Below are positions 8,901 to 17,442 of a DNA stretch of 64,000 nt, one piece after another. Within the stretch, counting starts at the first letter, position 1. Each line of letters starts with the position of its first letter. The notes beneath the pieces were generated by a model. That model was not told the origin of the DNA. It saw only the letters and a list, made by a program, of their open reading frames with translations, and made no database searches. Both the position numbers and the translations under genes were made by a program. The DNA comes from CAXXOK01 sp963663285 (GTDB lineage: Bacteria > Bacillota > Clostridia > Christensenellales > Aristaeellaceae), in contig CAXXNI010000002.1 in NCBI GenBank assembly GCA_963663285.2, positions 868,001 through 932,000 of the forward strand, read 5' to 3'.

Positions 8901-11183
8901 GTGAACGTTGATCAACTGATAACCCACCTGAAAGCCGATCCTGCCTTTATGGCTAATGTCTCCGCATGGCAAACACTGCCCGCGTCCGATGGGAAATATG
9001 TTGATTTCCCCAGTACGCTTGATGCGAGAATTCGTGACGTGTTGGCAGGTCGCGGCATCCACCGCTTGTATACCCATCAGGCGGAGAGTTTTCAGGCTGC
9101 CGGTGATAAAAAGGATTTTGTGGTCGTCACCCCCACCGCGAGCGGGAAAACGATGTGCTATAATCTGCCCGTTCTCTCTGCAATCCTGAAAAATCCGGAT
9201 GCACGGGCGCTCTATCTATTCCCAACTAAAGCGCTTTCCGCCGACCAAGCCAGCGAATTGTACGAGCTGATTGAAGCGCTGGGCGTAGATGTGAAGGCGT
9301 ACACGTACGATGGCGATACGCAGGCGGCTGCACGCAAGGGAATACGGCAGGCAGGGCACATTGTCGTTACCAACCCGGATATGCTGCACAGCAACATTTT
9401 GCCCAACCATACCAAGTGGGTAAAGTTGTTTGAAAATCTGGAGTACATCGTAATTGACGAAATCCATACGTACCGCGGTGTTTTTGGCAGCAATCTTGCC
9501 AATGTGCTCCGCAGGTTATTGCGGTTATGCGCTTTTTACGGCAGTCACCCCCGTTTTATCCTTTGCAGCGCCACGATTGCAAACCCCGCGGAACTTGCCC
9601 ATACGCTTACTGGCCGCGATGTTTGCACCATCACCAATAACGGCGCCCCGATGGGAGAACGTCATTTTGTGTTCTATAATCCGCCTGTTATAAACCGGCA
9701 ATTAGGCATCCGGAAAGGCGCACTTGGTGAATCCCGGGATATTGCAAGTATATTGCTTGCAAACGCCATCCCTACCATTGTTTTTGCCAAAAGCCGCGTA
9801 CAGGTGGAGGTGCTTACCCGTTACATGAAAGAGCAGGCGCGCGATCCCTACGGCTTTTCCGGCAGGGTACGCGGCTATCGCGGCGGCTATTTGCCCAGCG
9901 AGCGCCGCGCGATTGAAAAAGGCTTGCGCGCGGGCGAAATTGATATGGTCATTTCAACAAACGCGCTGGAACTGGGCATTGATATCGGCTCACTTACCGC
10001 TTGCGTTTTATGCGGTTATCCGGGCACAATTGCCAGCACATGGCAGCAAGCCGGTCGGGCCGGAAGGCGTAAAGACACGGCGCTTACCGTTTTTGTCGCG
10101 TCCTCTGCCCCTATTGATCAGTACATGGTAAGCCATCCGGAGTATTTTCTATCCCAGTCCCCGGAGCATGCGCTCTTATACCCGGATAATTTATACATAC
10201 TCCTTTCGCATATCAAATGCGCTGCCTATGAGCTCCCGTTTACCGATGGAGAACAATTCGGAAATGTGAAGGATACGGAGCAGTTTTTGGATTATCTTTC
10301 GGAAAGCGGTATACTCCGCCATGTTGGCGGTAAATATCATTGGTCGGCGGAGGATTTCCCTGCCAGTGAGATCAGCCTGCGTTCCGCCGCATCGGAAAAC
10401 TTTGTGATTATCGATATTTCTAATGCCTCGCATCATCGCGTTATCGGCGAAATGGACCGCTACACCGTGCCTATGCTTTTGCATGAGAATGCCATCTATA
10501 TGCACGAGGGGCGGCAGTATCAGGTGGAAAAATTGGACTTTGATGCTTGTAAAGCCTTTCTGCGTGCGGTTGATGTAGACTATTATACCGATGCGGATTT
10601 AAACATCAGCCTTTCGGTGCTGGATGAGCTGAAAACGAAGGACTTGGAAAACAGCGTTTCCGTTACTTTGGGCGAATTAAAAATTACCACATTAGTGAAA
10701 ATCTTTAAAAAAATGAAACTGGATACACACGAGAATTTAGGGTTTGGACCCGTCCGCCTGCCGGAAACCGACATGCACACTGTGGGCATGTGGTGGACAG
10801 TGCCCTCCGCAATTTCATCAACGTACCGGAATGATGATTTACAGGGTGCGCTGGTTGGCGTAGCCAATTTACTGGCTATCGTTGCACCAATCTACCTGAT
10901 GTGTGCGCCCAGGGATATTAAAATTATTTATCAGGTAAAAGCCCCTCAAACGGACTTGCCGACTCTGTTCCTGTACGATCAGTATCCGGGCGGCGTCGGC
11001 TTGGCGGAAAAAGCTTACGAAATGCAGGAACTATTGCTTGAGCACGCTCTTTCAATCGTAGAAAAGTGCGAATGCAAGAACGGCTGTCCGAGTTGCGTCG
11101 GGCCAGAGAGCCAGGTAGGTGCAAACGGAAAAAGCGGCGCTGTGCGAATCCTCAGGGAGTTGATTGCTTCATGCCGGGATTGA
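8901..11183 (+). CDS. mrfA: MrfA/YprA-type DEAD/H-box helicase with C-terminal zinc site
   Basis: 760 residues. The N-terminal helicase core has Walker A TPTASGKT (about 75), box II DEIH (about 185), SAT in CSATIANPAE, and the C-terminal lobe STNALELGIDIG and QQAGRAGRR. A DUF1998-type C-terminal region follows, with four Cys in KCECKNGCPSCVGP (about 722-735), a zinc site. This is the layout of Bacillus MrfA (YprA), a DNA helicase that works with exonuclease MrfB in UvrABC-independent repair of mitomycin-type lesions. The GTG start follows GGGAGG. The next gene is an MrfB homologue, starting 13 bases before this stop, which strongly supports the assignment. Confidence 0.9.
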   Translation: MNVDQLITHLKADPAFMANVSAWQTLPASDGKYVDFPSTLDARIRDVLAGRGIHRLYTHQAESFQAAGDKKDFVVVTPTASGKTMCYNLPVLSAILKNPDARALYLFPTKALSADQASELYELIEALGVDVKAYTYDGDTQAAARKGIRQAGHIVVTNPDMLHSNILPNHTKWVKLFENLEYIVIDEIHTYRGVFGSNLANVLRRLLRLCAFYGSHPRFILCSATIANPAELAHTLTGRDVCTITNNGAPMGERHFVFYNPPVINRQLGIRKGALGESRDIASILLANAIPTIVFAKSRVQVEVLTRYMKEQARDPYGFSGRVRGYRGGYLPSERRAIEKGLRAGEIDMVISTNALELGIDIGSLTACVLCGYPGTIASTWQQAGRAGRRKDTALTVFVASSAPIDQYMVSHPEYFLSQSPEHALLYPDNLYILLSHIKCAAYELPFTDGEQFGNVKDTEQFLDYLSESGILRHVGGKYHWSAEDFPASEISLRSAASENFVIIDISNASHHRVIGEMDRYTVPMLLHENAIYMHEGRQYQVEKLDFDACKAFLRAVDVDYYTDADLNISLSVLDELKTKDLENSVSVTLGELKITTLVKIFKKMKLDTHENLGFGPVRLPETDMHTVGMWWTVPSAISSTYRNDDLQGALVGVANLLAIVAPIYLMCAPRDIKIIYQVKAPQTDLPTLFLYDQYPGGVGLAEKAYEMQELLLEHALSIVEKCECKNGCPSCVGPESQVGANGKSGAVRILRELIASCRD

Positions 11184-12325
11184 TGGATAAACTGCGTATG
11201 ATCGACGCTGCGCCTAAAAACACGCTTCCGAAAAATGATCCGGAAAAGCCCACAGCTTCATCGTGTTACCATCGCAGCGATCGGTTTCCGTTATCATCTT
11301 TTTCTGCGTTTCGCCATATGCGCACGCCGGTGTTAAGCCAAATTTTCGGAATTGATTTTCCCGCCGGAGTGAAACCGCAGGATTTGCTGTTTCTGGATAC
11401 GGAAACAACAGGTTTATCCGGTGGCGCAGGCACAATTGCCTTTGAAGTTGGACTTGGGTATATCAGCGGTGATCATTTCGTGGTAGAACAATTCATGCTG
11501 CGCGATTACCCCGAAGAAGCGGTTATGTTGGAATCCGTTTCCCGCTTTACCGGCCGTTTTCCGGTTCTGGTCACGTTTAACGGACGTACCTTTGATGCGC
11601 CTTTGCTGGAAAGCCGTTATATCATGCAGCGAATCTCCAGCCGTGCCATGCCCTCCGTCCATGCGGATGTGCTGCATGCTTCCCGCAGGGTTTGGAAACT
11701 GCGTTTAGGCAGCTGTACCCTGCAGCGTTTGGAAAATGCTATTCTCGGCGTATCCCGCGAGGATGATCTGCCGGGCGCGTTGGTACCGCAAACCTTTTTC
11801 CGCTTCCTGCAAAACGGCGACTTTGCATCGATGGAAAAAATACTGGAGCATAACCGGCAGGACGTTGTCAGCCTTGCGCAGTTGCTGTTTTTTCTATGCA
11901 GGCTTTTTGATCAACCGGAATCCGCTTTGGAACCGGACGATCTAGTATCACTGGCCAAAGCGGTTCAGCGCCGCGGAGATACCGCAAAAGCAAAAAAATG
12001 CTTCCGTCTTGCGGCAAAAAGCAATCATCGAGACACAGCTTATAGCGCATTGGCTAAACAGGAGAAAAGAGAAGGGAATGCAGAGCGTGCCATCAAACTG
12101 TATTCCGCAATGCTGGCTCATGGCGACAATCCTGTTTCTGCCTGTATTGGGCTGGCGAAGCTATACGAACATCAGCTTCGCGATCCGCAGCAGGCTTTGG
12201 TATACACGCGACAAGCCTTATTGCTGCTAAGTGAACCCAATCTGAAAGGCAGCGAAGCTGTACAATCGCAAAGAAATGCGCTACAATACCGTTATACGCG
12301 TTTGCACCGCAAAATTGCGACCTGA
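11171..12325 (+). CDS. mrfB: MrfB/YprB-type DEDD exonuclease with TPR tail
   Basis: 384 residues. An RNase H-fold 3'-5' exonuclease domain spans about 70-250: FLDTETTGL (first DxE pair), VTFNGRTFDAPLLESRY (second Asp) and HNRQDVVSLAQLL (last Asp). The C-terminal ~120 residues form TPR-like helices (RRGDTAKAKKCFRLAAK, REGNAERAIKLYSAML). It matches Bacillus YprB/MrfB, partner of the helicase encoded immediately upstream. The ATG at 11171 has AGGGAG 10 bases upstream; an ATG at 11183 overlapping the mrfA stop is the alternative, but is too far from that site. Confidence 0.87.
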   Translation: MPGLMDKLRMIDAAPKNTLPKNDPEKPTASSCYHRSDRFPLSSFSAFRHMRTPVLSQIFGIDFPAGVKPQDLLFLDTETTGLSGGAGTIAFEVGLGYISGDHFVVEQFMLRDYPEEAVMLESVSRFTGRFPVLVTFNGRTFDAPLLESRYIMQRISSRAMPSVHADVLHASRRVWKLRLGSCTLQRLENAILGVSREDDLPGALVPQTFFRFLQNGDFASMEKILEHNRQDVVSLAQLLFFLCRLFDQPESALEPDDLVSLAKAVQRRGDTAKAKKCFRLAAKSNHRDTAYSALAKQEKREGNAERAIKLYSAMLAHGDNPVSACIGLAKLYEHQLRDPQQALVYTRQALLLLSEPNLKGSEAVQSQRNALQYRYTRLHRKIAT

Positions 12326-12348
12326 ACGCAACCACAGGAGGACACAGC

Positions 12349-13035
12349 ATGAGCATACTGGCAACCATCAAAGCTCGCAGCGCAGCTGCAAAACTAGGAA
12401 AAGGCAATCAGGCAGAAGCCAAGAAATTATATGAACAGGCAGTCGCAGATGGTTTGAATGACCCGCGTTATATTTTGAGCTATTCGGTGTTGCTGATTCG
12501 GGACGGCGAATACGAAAAAGCACGTGAATTGCTGGTAAAGCACCAGAAAAATCCTAACCTTTCAGCCGATAGCCGCAAGCAGCTTTATGTAAACTACGCC
12601 GCATGTGTTTATAAAATGGGCGAATTGGAAAAAGGTATTTCTGTATTGGAAGGCCAGCACGCCAAAGAACCCAGCGGTTTGATTTATGAAACGCTTGGTT
12701 ACCTGTATATTGAAGCGGGCGATAAGGAAAAAGCGTTACAGTTCAATCAGGAAGCAATGGAGTATGACGACGAAGACCCCATCACGCTGGATAACCTTGG
12801 TCAAACCTATTACCGGCTGATGGATGATAAAGAGAAAGCAAAAGAGTATTTCTTAAAGGCTTTGGATATTAAGCCCGGTCAAATCGATACGCTTTTCTTC
12901 CTGGCGCATTATGATATAGAAGCTGGTGATAAAGACGCCGCAAAAACCAAGCTGCAAACCGCGCTGCAAGGCCGGTTTTCGCCCCTCAATTTTGCTACCA
13001 AAGATAAGGTTAATGAAATCTTAGCCACCCTGTAA
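12349..13035 (+). CDS. TPR-repeat protein, third gene of the mrfAB unit
   Basis: 228 residues built almost wholly of tetratricopeptide repeats, for example ARELLVKHQKNP, YETLGYLYIEAGDKEKALQF and NLGQTYYRLMDDKEKAKEYF. No signal peptide or membrane helix, so cytosolic. The ATG follows AGGAGG at 8 bases and lies 23 bases after mrfB, with a terminator directly behind, so it is co-transcribed with mrfAB. Function unknown; a scaffold for the repair pair is one possibility, given that MrfB itself ends in TPR-like helices (inference). Confidence 0.85.
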   Translation: MSILATIKARSAAAKLGKGNQAEAKKLYEQAVADGLNDPRYILSYSVLLIRDGEYEKARELLVKHQKNPNLSADSRKQLYVNYAACVYKMGELEKGISVLEGQHAKEPSGLIYETLGYLYIEAGDKEKALQFNQEAMEYDDEDPITLDNLGQTYYRLMDDKEKAKEYFLKALDIKPGQIDTLFFLAHYDIEAGDKDAAKTKLQTALQGRFSPLNFATKDKVNEILATL

Positions 13036-13068
13036 TCCATCGATGTTGTTTATCTATATAAATGCGAC

Positions 13069-13094
13069 AACGCCTCTTTAAAGAGGCGTTTTTC
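13069..13094 (+). terminator. Rho-independent terminator after the mrfAB-TPR unit
   Basis: Self-complementary AACGCCTCTTTAAAGAGGCGTT followed by TTTC, 33 bases after the TPR gene stop. Confidence 0.85.
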
Positions 13095-13217
13095 GTTAGT
13101 TTTAGGTTGCATTTTTCTCAGCAATAACGAATATAATACACCTTCTCCCATCTATTACCAATTGACTGATGCTCTTTCTCAAATGATGCATAACTGTTAT
13201 ATGAGGTTATTATATGA

Positions 13218-13246
13218 TTGTTAAAATGTTAGATTGTTGATATATT
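13218..13246 (+). promoter_or_regulatory. Promoter of the GNAT gene (TTGTTA, 17 bp, TATATT)
   Basis: TTGTTA at 13218-13223 and TATATT at 13241-13246, 17 bases apart, 34 bases before the chosen start codon. Confidence 0.5.
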
Positions 13247-13279
13247 GGAATGTGTAATCACAAGATAAAGGTGAACAGA

Positions 13280-13810
13280 ATGAAATACATCAATTTAACA
13301 GAAAATGATTTAAATCTTCAACTCTTTGCTCATTTCGAGCGGCGGCAGGTTGTTACCAAGTGCTGGCGAAAACAGGATAGCCAGTGGGTAATACAGGATA
13401 TTGCTTTTATAGACGATTGGTCGGAGGAGGATTATCAGACGCTGCTTGTCTGTCTGCAAGGCACGTTAAAACGCAATGGGATGATGATAGGCGCTTTTAA
13501 TAATAACGAGCTTAAAGGCTTTGTTGCTATGGAATCAACGTTGTTTGGGGGCCGTAAAGCATACTTGGATCTCCCCTGTTTGCATGTTTCCGCAGATTTT
13601 CGCGGGCAGGGAATCGGCAAGGCATTGTTTTTACAAGCAAAGCAATGGGCAAAGGAACATGGCGCAAAGAATCTATACATTTCAGCCCATTCGTCCGTCG
13701 AAAGCCAGTCTTTTTACCGGGCGATGGGCTGTGTGGAAGCTGAAATGTACCTTGAAGAGCACGTTTTAGCTGAACCTTGTGATTGTCAATTAGAGTGTGA
13801 GATTGAATGA
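13280..13810 (+). CDS. GNAT-family N-acetyltransferase
   Basis: 176 residues of the GNAT fold. The acetyl-CoA loop is RGQGIGKALF (about 112-121), after the beta strand PCLHVSADF; the C-terminal signature is ESQSFYRAMGCVEA. The acceptor substrate cannot be inferred. The ATG at 13280 has AAGGTGA upstream; an earlier in-frame ATG at 13250 would sit almost on the -10 element. It appears to be a single-gene unit with its own promoter between two terminated operons. The last residues are acidic and Cys-containing (CDCQLECEIE), which is not part of the core fold. Confidence 0.85.
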   Translation: MKYINLTENDLNLQLFAHFERRQVVTKCWRKQDSQWVIQDIAFIDDWSEEDYQTLLVCLQGTLKRNGMMIGAFNNNELKGFVAMESTLFGGRKAYLDLPCLHVSADFRGQGIGKALFLQAKQWAKEHGAKNLYISAHSSVESQSFYRAMGCVEAEMYLEEHVLAEPCDCQLECEIE

Positions 13811-13901
13811 TGCTACTCTCCCCGGGTGTATCTAATAGTAAAAAACGTATAAGTCAGGCCATTTTTAATATATGTTCAGTACAGCTATTATGTATAACCT
13901 A

Positions 13902-13930
13902 TTGACAGTATACAATGTTTATGGTTTAAT
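13902..13930 (+). promoter_or_regulatory. Promoter of the regulator-potABCD operon (TTGACA, 17 bp, TTTAAT)
   Basis: A consensus -35 TTGACA (13902-13907), 17 bases, and TTTAAT (13925-13930), 67 bases before the GTG start of the XRE-cupin gene. The leader would be about 60 bases. Confidence 0.75.
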
Positions 13931-13996
13931 TATGCCTGATTCGGAGTTTAGCTTCACTAAACTTTTAGCTACGGTATCCGGTTAGGAGGCAAAAGC

Positions 13997-14539
13997 GTGC
14001 AAATCGGTGAAAAAATCCGGCGTCTTCGGTTACAGCGAAGTTTAACACAAGGCGAATTGGCGGACCGCTGCGAATTAAGCAAGGGCTTTATTTCGCAGGT
14101 AGAACGCGACCTTGCCTCTCCTTCCATTGCGACATTGATGGATCTGCTGGAATGTTTAGGCAGCGATTTGCAAACTTTTTTTACAGAGGAAAGCATTGAA
14201 AAGGTCGCCTTTTCGCCTGCCGAATTATTTGAAAAGCCGGATGACGATGCACTGCACGGCAAGATTATCTGGCTTGTGCCTACGGCGCAAAAAAACAGGA
14301 TGGAACCGATATTACTGGAGTTGCAGCCCGGCGGAAAAACGGCTGAAATGCCCCCGCACGAAGGTGAAGAATTCGGGTATGTGCTTACCGGCCGTATCGT
14401 ATTAAACCTTGGCAACCGGCAATACCCCGTGAAAACAGGCGGTAGTTTTTCTATACACCCCAGCGCTACGCATAGTTTACAAAACACAGGCAAAACACAG
14501 GCAAAAGTAATTTGGGTCAGCACACCTCCCAGCTTTTAA
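13997..14539 (+). CDS. XRE-family regulator with C-terminal cupin domain
   Basis: 180 residues: an N-terminal helix-turn-helix (about 5-60, LTQGELADRCELSKGFISQVERD) and a C-terminal cupin (about 105-175; PPHEGEEFGYVLTGRIVLNLG, then GGSFSIHPSATHSLQN). This is the architecture of PuuR-like regulators whose cupin senses a small ligand. It is 25 bases before potA in the same orientation, so it probably regulates polyamine uptake and its own synthesis (inference). The GTG start is 8 bases after AGGAGG. Confidence 0.88.
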   Translation: MQIGEKIRRLRLQRSLTQGELADRCELSKGFISQVERDLASPSIATLMDLLECLGSDLQTFFTEESIEKVAFSPAELFEKPDDDALHGKIIWLVPTAQKNRMEPILLELQPGGKTAEMPPHEGEEFGYVLTGRIVLNLGNRQYPVKTGGSFSIHPSATHSLQNTGKTQAKVIWVSTPPSF

Positions 14540-14564
14540 TTTTTCTGGCAAAGGAGCACCGGTC

Positions 14565-15635
14565 ATGGTTGAGAAGCAGCATTTGATTGATCTTCAGCAT
14601 ATTTATAAAGAGTTTGACGGTACAGCCGTTTTACAGGATATTAACCTGTATATCCGTAAAAAAGAGTTCGTCACCTTGTTGGGGCCCAGCGGCTGTGGTA
14701 AAACCACGACCTTGCGCATTATCGGCGGGTTTGAATATCCCAGCAGCGGTACGCTCTTGTTTGAAGGCAAAGATTTATCCGTATTCCCGCCTTATAAGCG
14801 TCGTGTGAATACGATATTTCAAAAGTATGCGCTTTTCCCCCATTTAAACGTACAGGACAATATTGCTTTCGGCTTAAAAATTCGAAAAATGTCCAAAGGG
14901 GATATATCCCGAAAAGTCGATAAAATGCTGGAGCTTGTGAATATGCGTGGTTACAGCAAGCGCAGCGTGGATCAGCTATCCGGCGGCCAGCAACAACGTG
15001 TCGCCATCGCCCGCGCGTTGGTTAACGAACCGGAAGTGTTGCTGCTGGATGAACCGCTTGGCGCGCTGGATTTAAAACTGCGTAAGGATATGCAGTTAGA
15101 GCTGAAGCGTATGCAACAGGCATTGGGTATCACCTTTTTGTATGTAACTCATGATCAGGAAGAGGCGCTGACCATGAGCGACACCGTCGTGGTAATGCGC
15201 GACGGGCGCATACTGCAAATCGGCGATCCCAAAACAGTATACGATGAACCGGCTAATGCATTTGTTGCGGATTTTATTGGTGAAAGCAATATAATGCGCG
15301 GTGAAATGATACATGATGAGCTGGTACGCTTTTCCGGTTTTGATTTTCCCTGTGTTGACGACGGCTTTGGAAAGAATCAGCCTGTCGATGTCGTCGTTCG
15401 GCCGGAGGATATTATGATTGTTGGCGAGGATATCGGCCAGATTACCGGCGTGGTGCAAAGCGTCCTGTTTAAAGGCGTCCATTATGAAATGATGATCAAT
15501 ACCGGCGAAACCGTGTTTAAGGTACACTCAACTATTATGCAGCCGCAGGGTTCGCGTGTGGGCTTGAATATTGTGCCTTACAATATCCATATTATGAAGC
15601 CTATGCTGCTGGAGGGAGGCGCAGAGGAAGAATGA
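14565..15635 (+). CDS. potA: Spermidine/putrescine ABC transporter ATPase
   Basis: 356 residues. Walker A GPSGCGKTT, Q loop FQKYALFPH, signature LSGGQQQRVAIARAL, Walker B VLLLDEPLGALD, and H loop YVTHDQEEAL make a complete nucleotide-binding domain. A C-terminal TOBE-like domain (about 240-350, with VRPEDIMIV) is typical of PotA and MalK. It powers uptake through PotB-PotC with substrate from PotD. The ATG lies 25 bases after the regulator; the stop overlaps the potB start (ATGA). Confidence 0.95.
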   Translation: MVEKQHLIDLQHIYKEFDGTAVLQDINLYIRKKEFVTLLGPSGCGKTTTLRIIGGFEYPSSGTLLFEGKDLSVFPPYKRRVNTIFQKYALFPHLNVQDNIAFGLKIRKMSKGDISRKVDKMLELVNMRGYSKRSVDQLSGGQQQRVAIARALVNEPEVLLLDEPLGALDLKLRKDMQLELKRMQQALGITFLYVTHDQEEALTMSDTVVVMRDGRILQIGDPKTVYDEPANAFVADFIGESNIMRGEMIHDELVRFSGFDFPCVDDGFGKNQPVDVVVRPEDIMIVGEDIGQITGVVQSVLFKGVHYEMMINTGETVFKVHSTIMQPQGSRVGLNIVPYNIHIMKPMLLEGGAEEE

Positions 15636-16621
15636 GCCAAAGCCTTAGTTTCCCGCCTTGGATGCTATGGATGTTCGGTGTATTGATTTTAGCGTTCTTC
15701 GTTTTCGGCTTTATTTCCGTTCGTAGGAACAACGGTATCAAGCGCTCCTTTTTTGCCTCTCCCTATATGGTTTGGATGGTGCTTTTCACGCTCCTCCCCT
15801 GTGTGTTGATTGCCTTCTATGCTTTTACCGATGCAAACGGTGCTTTTACGCTGGACAACTTCAAGAATTTTTGGGACAGTAATTATTCCGTGAATCAAAT
15901 ATACGTGCAAATGGGCCCGGATTATGCTGTACTCATTCAGCGGGGCACTGTCAATATCGGAACGCTTGTATATTCGCTTTGGATGGCTGTACTCTGCACC
16001 GCGATCTGTCTGGCGCTTGGCTATCCTGCCGCTTACTTTATGGCAGACCGGCAAATGAAAATCGGCTCGACGCTGGTGGTTCTGTTCATTATTCCCATGT
16101 GGATGAACTTTTTGCTGCGCACCATCGCATGGATGACACTTTTAGAAGATCAGGGTCTTATCAATACATTGCTAAGGCTCATGGGTTTGCCTGCCGCACA
16201 GCTGATGTATAATGATGGCGCCGTACTGCTGGGCATGGTATATAATTTCCTTCCGTTTATGGTGTTTCCCATCTATACGTCCCTTTCCAAAATGGATAAC
16301 AAGCTATTGGAAGCCGCGCAGGATTTAGGGGCGAACCATTTCCGTACCTTTAGCCGGGTCACGGCCCCACTTAGCCTCCCCGGCGTCATCTCCGGCATTA
16401 CCATGGTGTTTATGCCGTCCGTGACTACCTTCTTTATCCCGCGCATCCTTGGCGGCGGCAATACAATGATGTTTGGTGATCTTATTGAAAACCGCTTTCT
16501 AACCGAGGGCAACTGGAACCTCGGCAGTGCGCTAAGCTTGATTATGATGGTATTGATTCTCATCAGCCTGAGTATATTGCGTAAAGCCGATCCCGAAGGG
16601 GAAGGAGGCGGTATTGTTTGA
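15632..16621 (+). CDS. potB: Spermidine/putrescine ABC transporter permease PotB
   Basis: 329-residue integral membrane protein with the permease EAA-type loop LLEAAQDLGANHFRTFSRVTAPLSLPGV (about 227-255, shown only in part by its ends), which contacts PotA. Members of this family are usually near 280 residues with six helices. This one has an extra hydrophobic segment at the very N terminus (about 8-30, before VRRNNGIKRS) and a large loop between the first two canonical helices. The ATG overlaps the potA stop by 4 bases. The product forms the channel with PotC. Confidence 0.92.
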   Translation: MSQSLSFPPWMLWMFGVLILAFFVFGFISVRRNNGIKRSFFASPYMVWMVLFTLLPCVLIAFYAFTDANGAFTLDNFKNFWDSNYSVNQIYVQMGPDYAVLIQRGTVNIGTLVYSLWMAVLCTAICLALGYPAAYFMADRQMKIGSTLVVLFIIPMWMNFLLRTIAWMTLLEDQGLINTLLRLMGLPAAQLMYNDGAVLLGMVYNFLPFMVFPIYTSLSKMDNKLLEAAQDLGANHFRTFSRVTAPLSLPGVISGITMVFMPSVTTFFIPRILGGGNTMMFGDLIENRFLTEGNWNLGSALSLIMMVLILISLSILRKADPEGEGGGIV

Positions 16622-17397
16622 AACAATTTGGTAAGCGTGCCTACCTTGCATTGATGCTGCTGTTTCTCTATACCCCCATTGCCGTTCTGATTTTCCAAAG
16701 CTTTAACGCGGGTAAAAGCCGCGCCAAATGGGAAGGGTTTTCTTTCCGGTGGTATGCGGAGTTATTTCAGGATCAGGCAATTATGAAAGCGCTGTATGTA
16801 ACGCTCTCCATCGCCGTTATCGCCGCGCTGATCGCGACAGTGCTGGGTACATTAGCTGCCATCGGGATACACGCGATGCGTAAACGCCCGCAGGGAGTGA
16901 TGATGACCATTACCAACCTTCCGATGACGATGCCGGATATTGTAACCGGTATCTCGCTGATGATCCTGTTTACGTTTTGCCGTATTGAACGTGGTTATGT
17001 TACGATGTTGCTGGCACACATCACATTTAATACACCCTACGTAATTCTGTCCGTACTGCCAAAGCTAAAGCAGATGAACAAGCACACTTATGAAGCGGCG
17101 CTGGATTTAGGTGCCTCGCCATCCTATGCGCTGATTCATGTTATTCTGCCGGAAATATCTGCCGGTGTAATTACCGGCTGTCTGCTGGCTTTTACCCTCT
17201 CGCTGGACGATTTTGTTATCAGTTACTTCACCACCAGCCCGATGGTACAAAACCTGTCTACCCTCATCTATTCCAAAGCGCGTATCGGCATTGAACCGAC
17301 ATTGAATGCACTTAGCGCGCTAATGTTCCTTGCGCTTTTGGCACTGCTGTTGATTGTAAACCGCCGCTCTGGCAATGCCACCCAAACCCAGTCATAA
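16618..17397 (+). CDS. potC: Spermidine/putrescine ABC transporter permease PotC
   Basis: 259-residue permease, six predicted helices, with the EAA loop TYEAALDLGASPSYALIHVI (about 160-179) and the conserved LSLDDFVISYFT that follows in PotC proteins. The start is a TTG at 16618, 8 bases after GGAGG and overlapping the potB stop. It pairs with PotB to form the transmembrane channel. Normal length and composition. Confidence 0.93.
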   Translation: MKQFGKRAYLALMLLFLYTPIAVLIFQSFNAGKSRAKWEGFSFRWYAELFQDQAIMKALYVTLSIAVIAALIATVLGTLAAIGIHAMRKRPQGVMMTITNLPMTMPDIVTGISLMILFTFCRIERGYVTMLLAHITFNTPYVILSVLPKLKQMNKHTYEAALDLGASPSYALIHVILPEISAGVITGCLLAFTLSLDDFVISYFTTSPMVQNLSTLIYSKARIGIEPTLNALSALMFLALLALLLIVNRRSGNATQTQS

Positions 17398-17442
17398 ACG
17401 CAAATGCGTTTATTATATTCTTTTTATGGAGGGATATCGACC

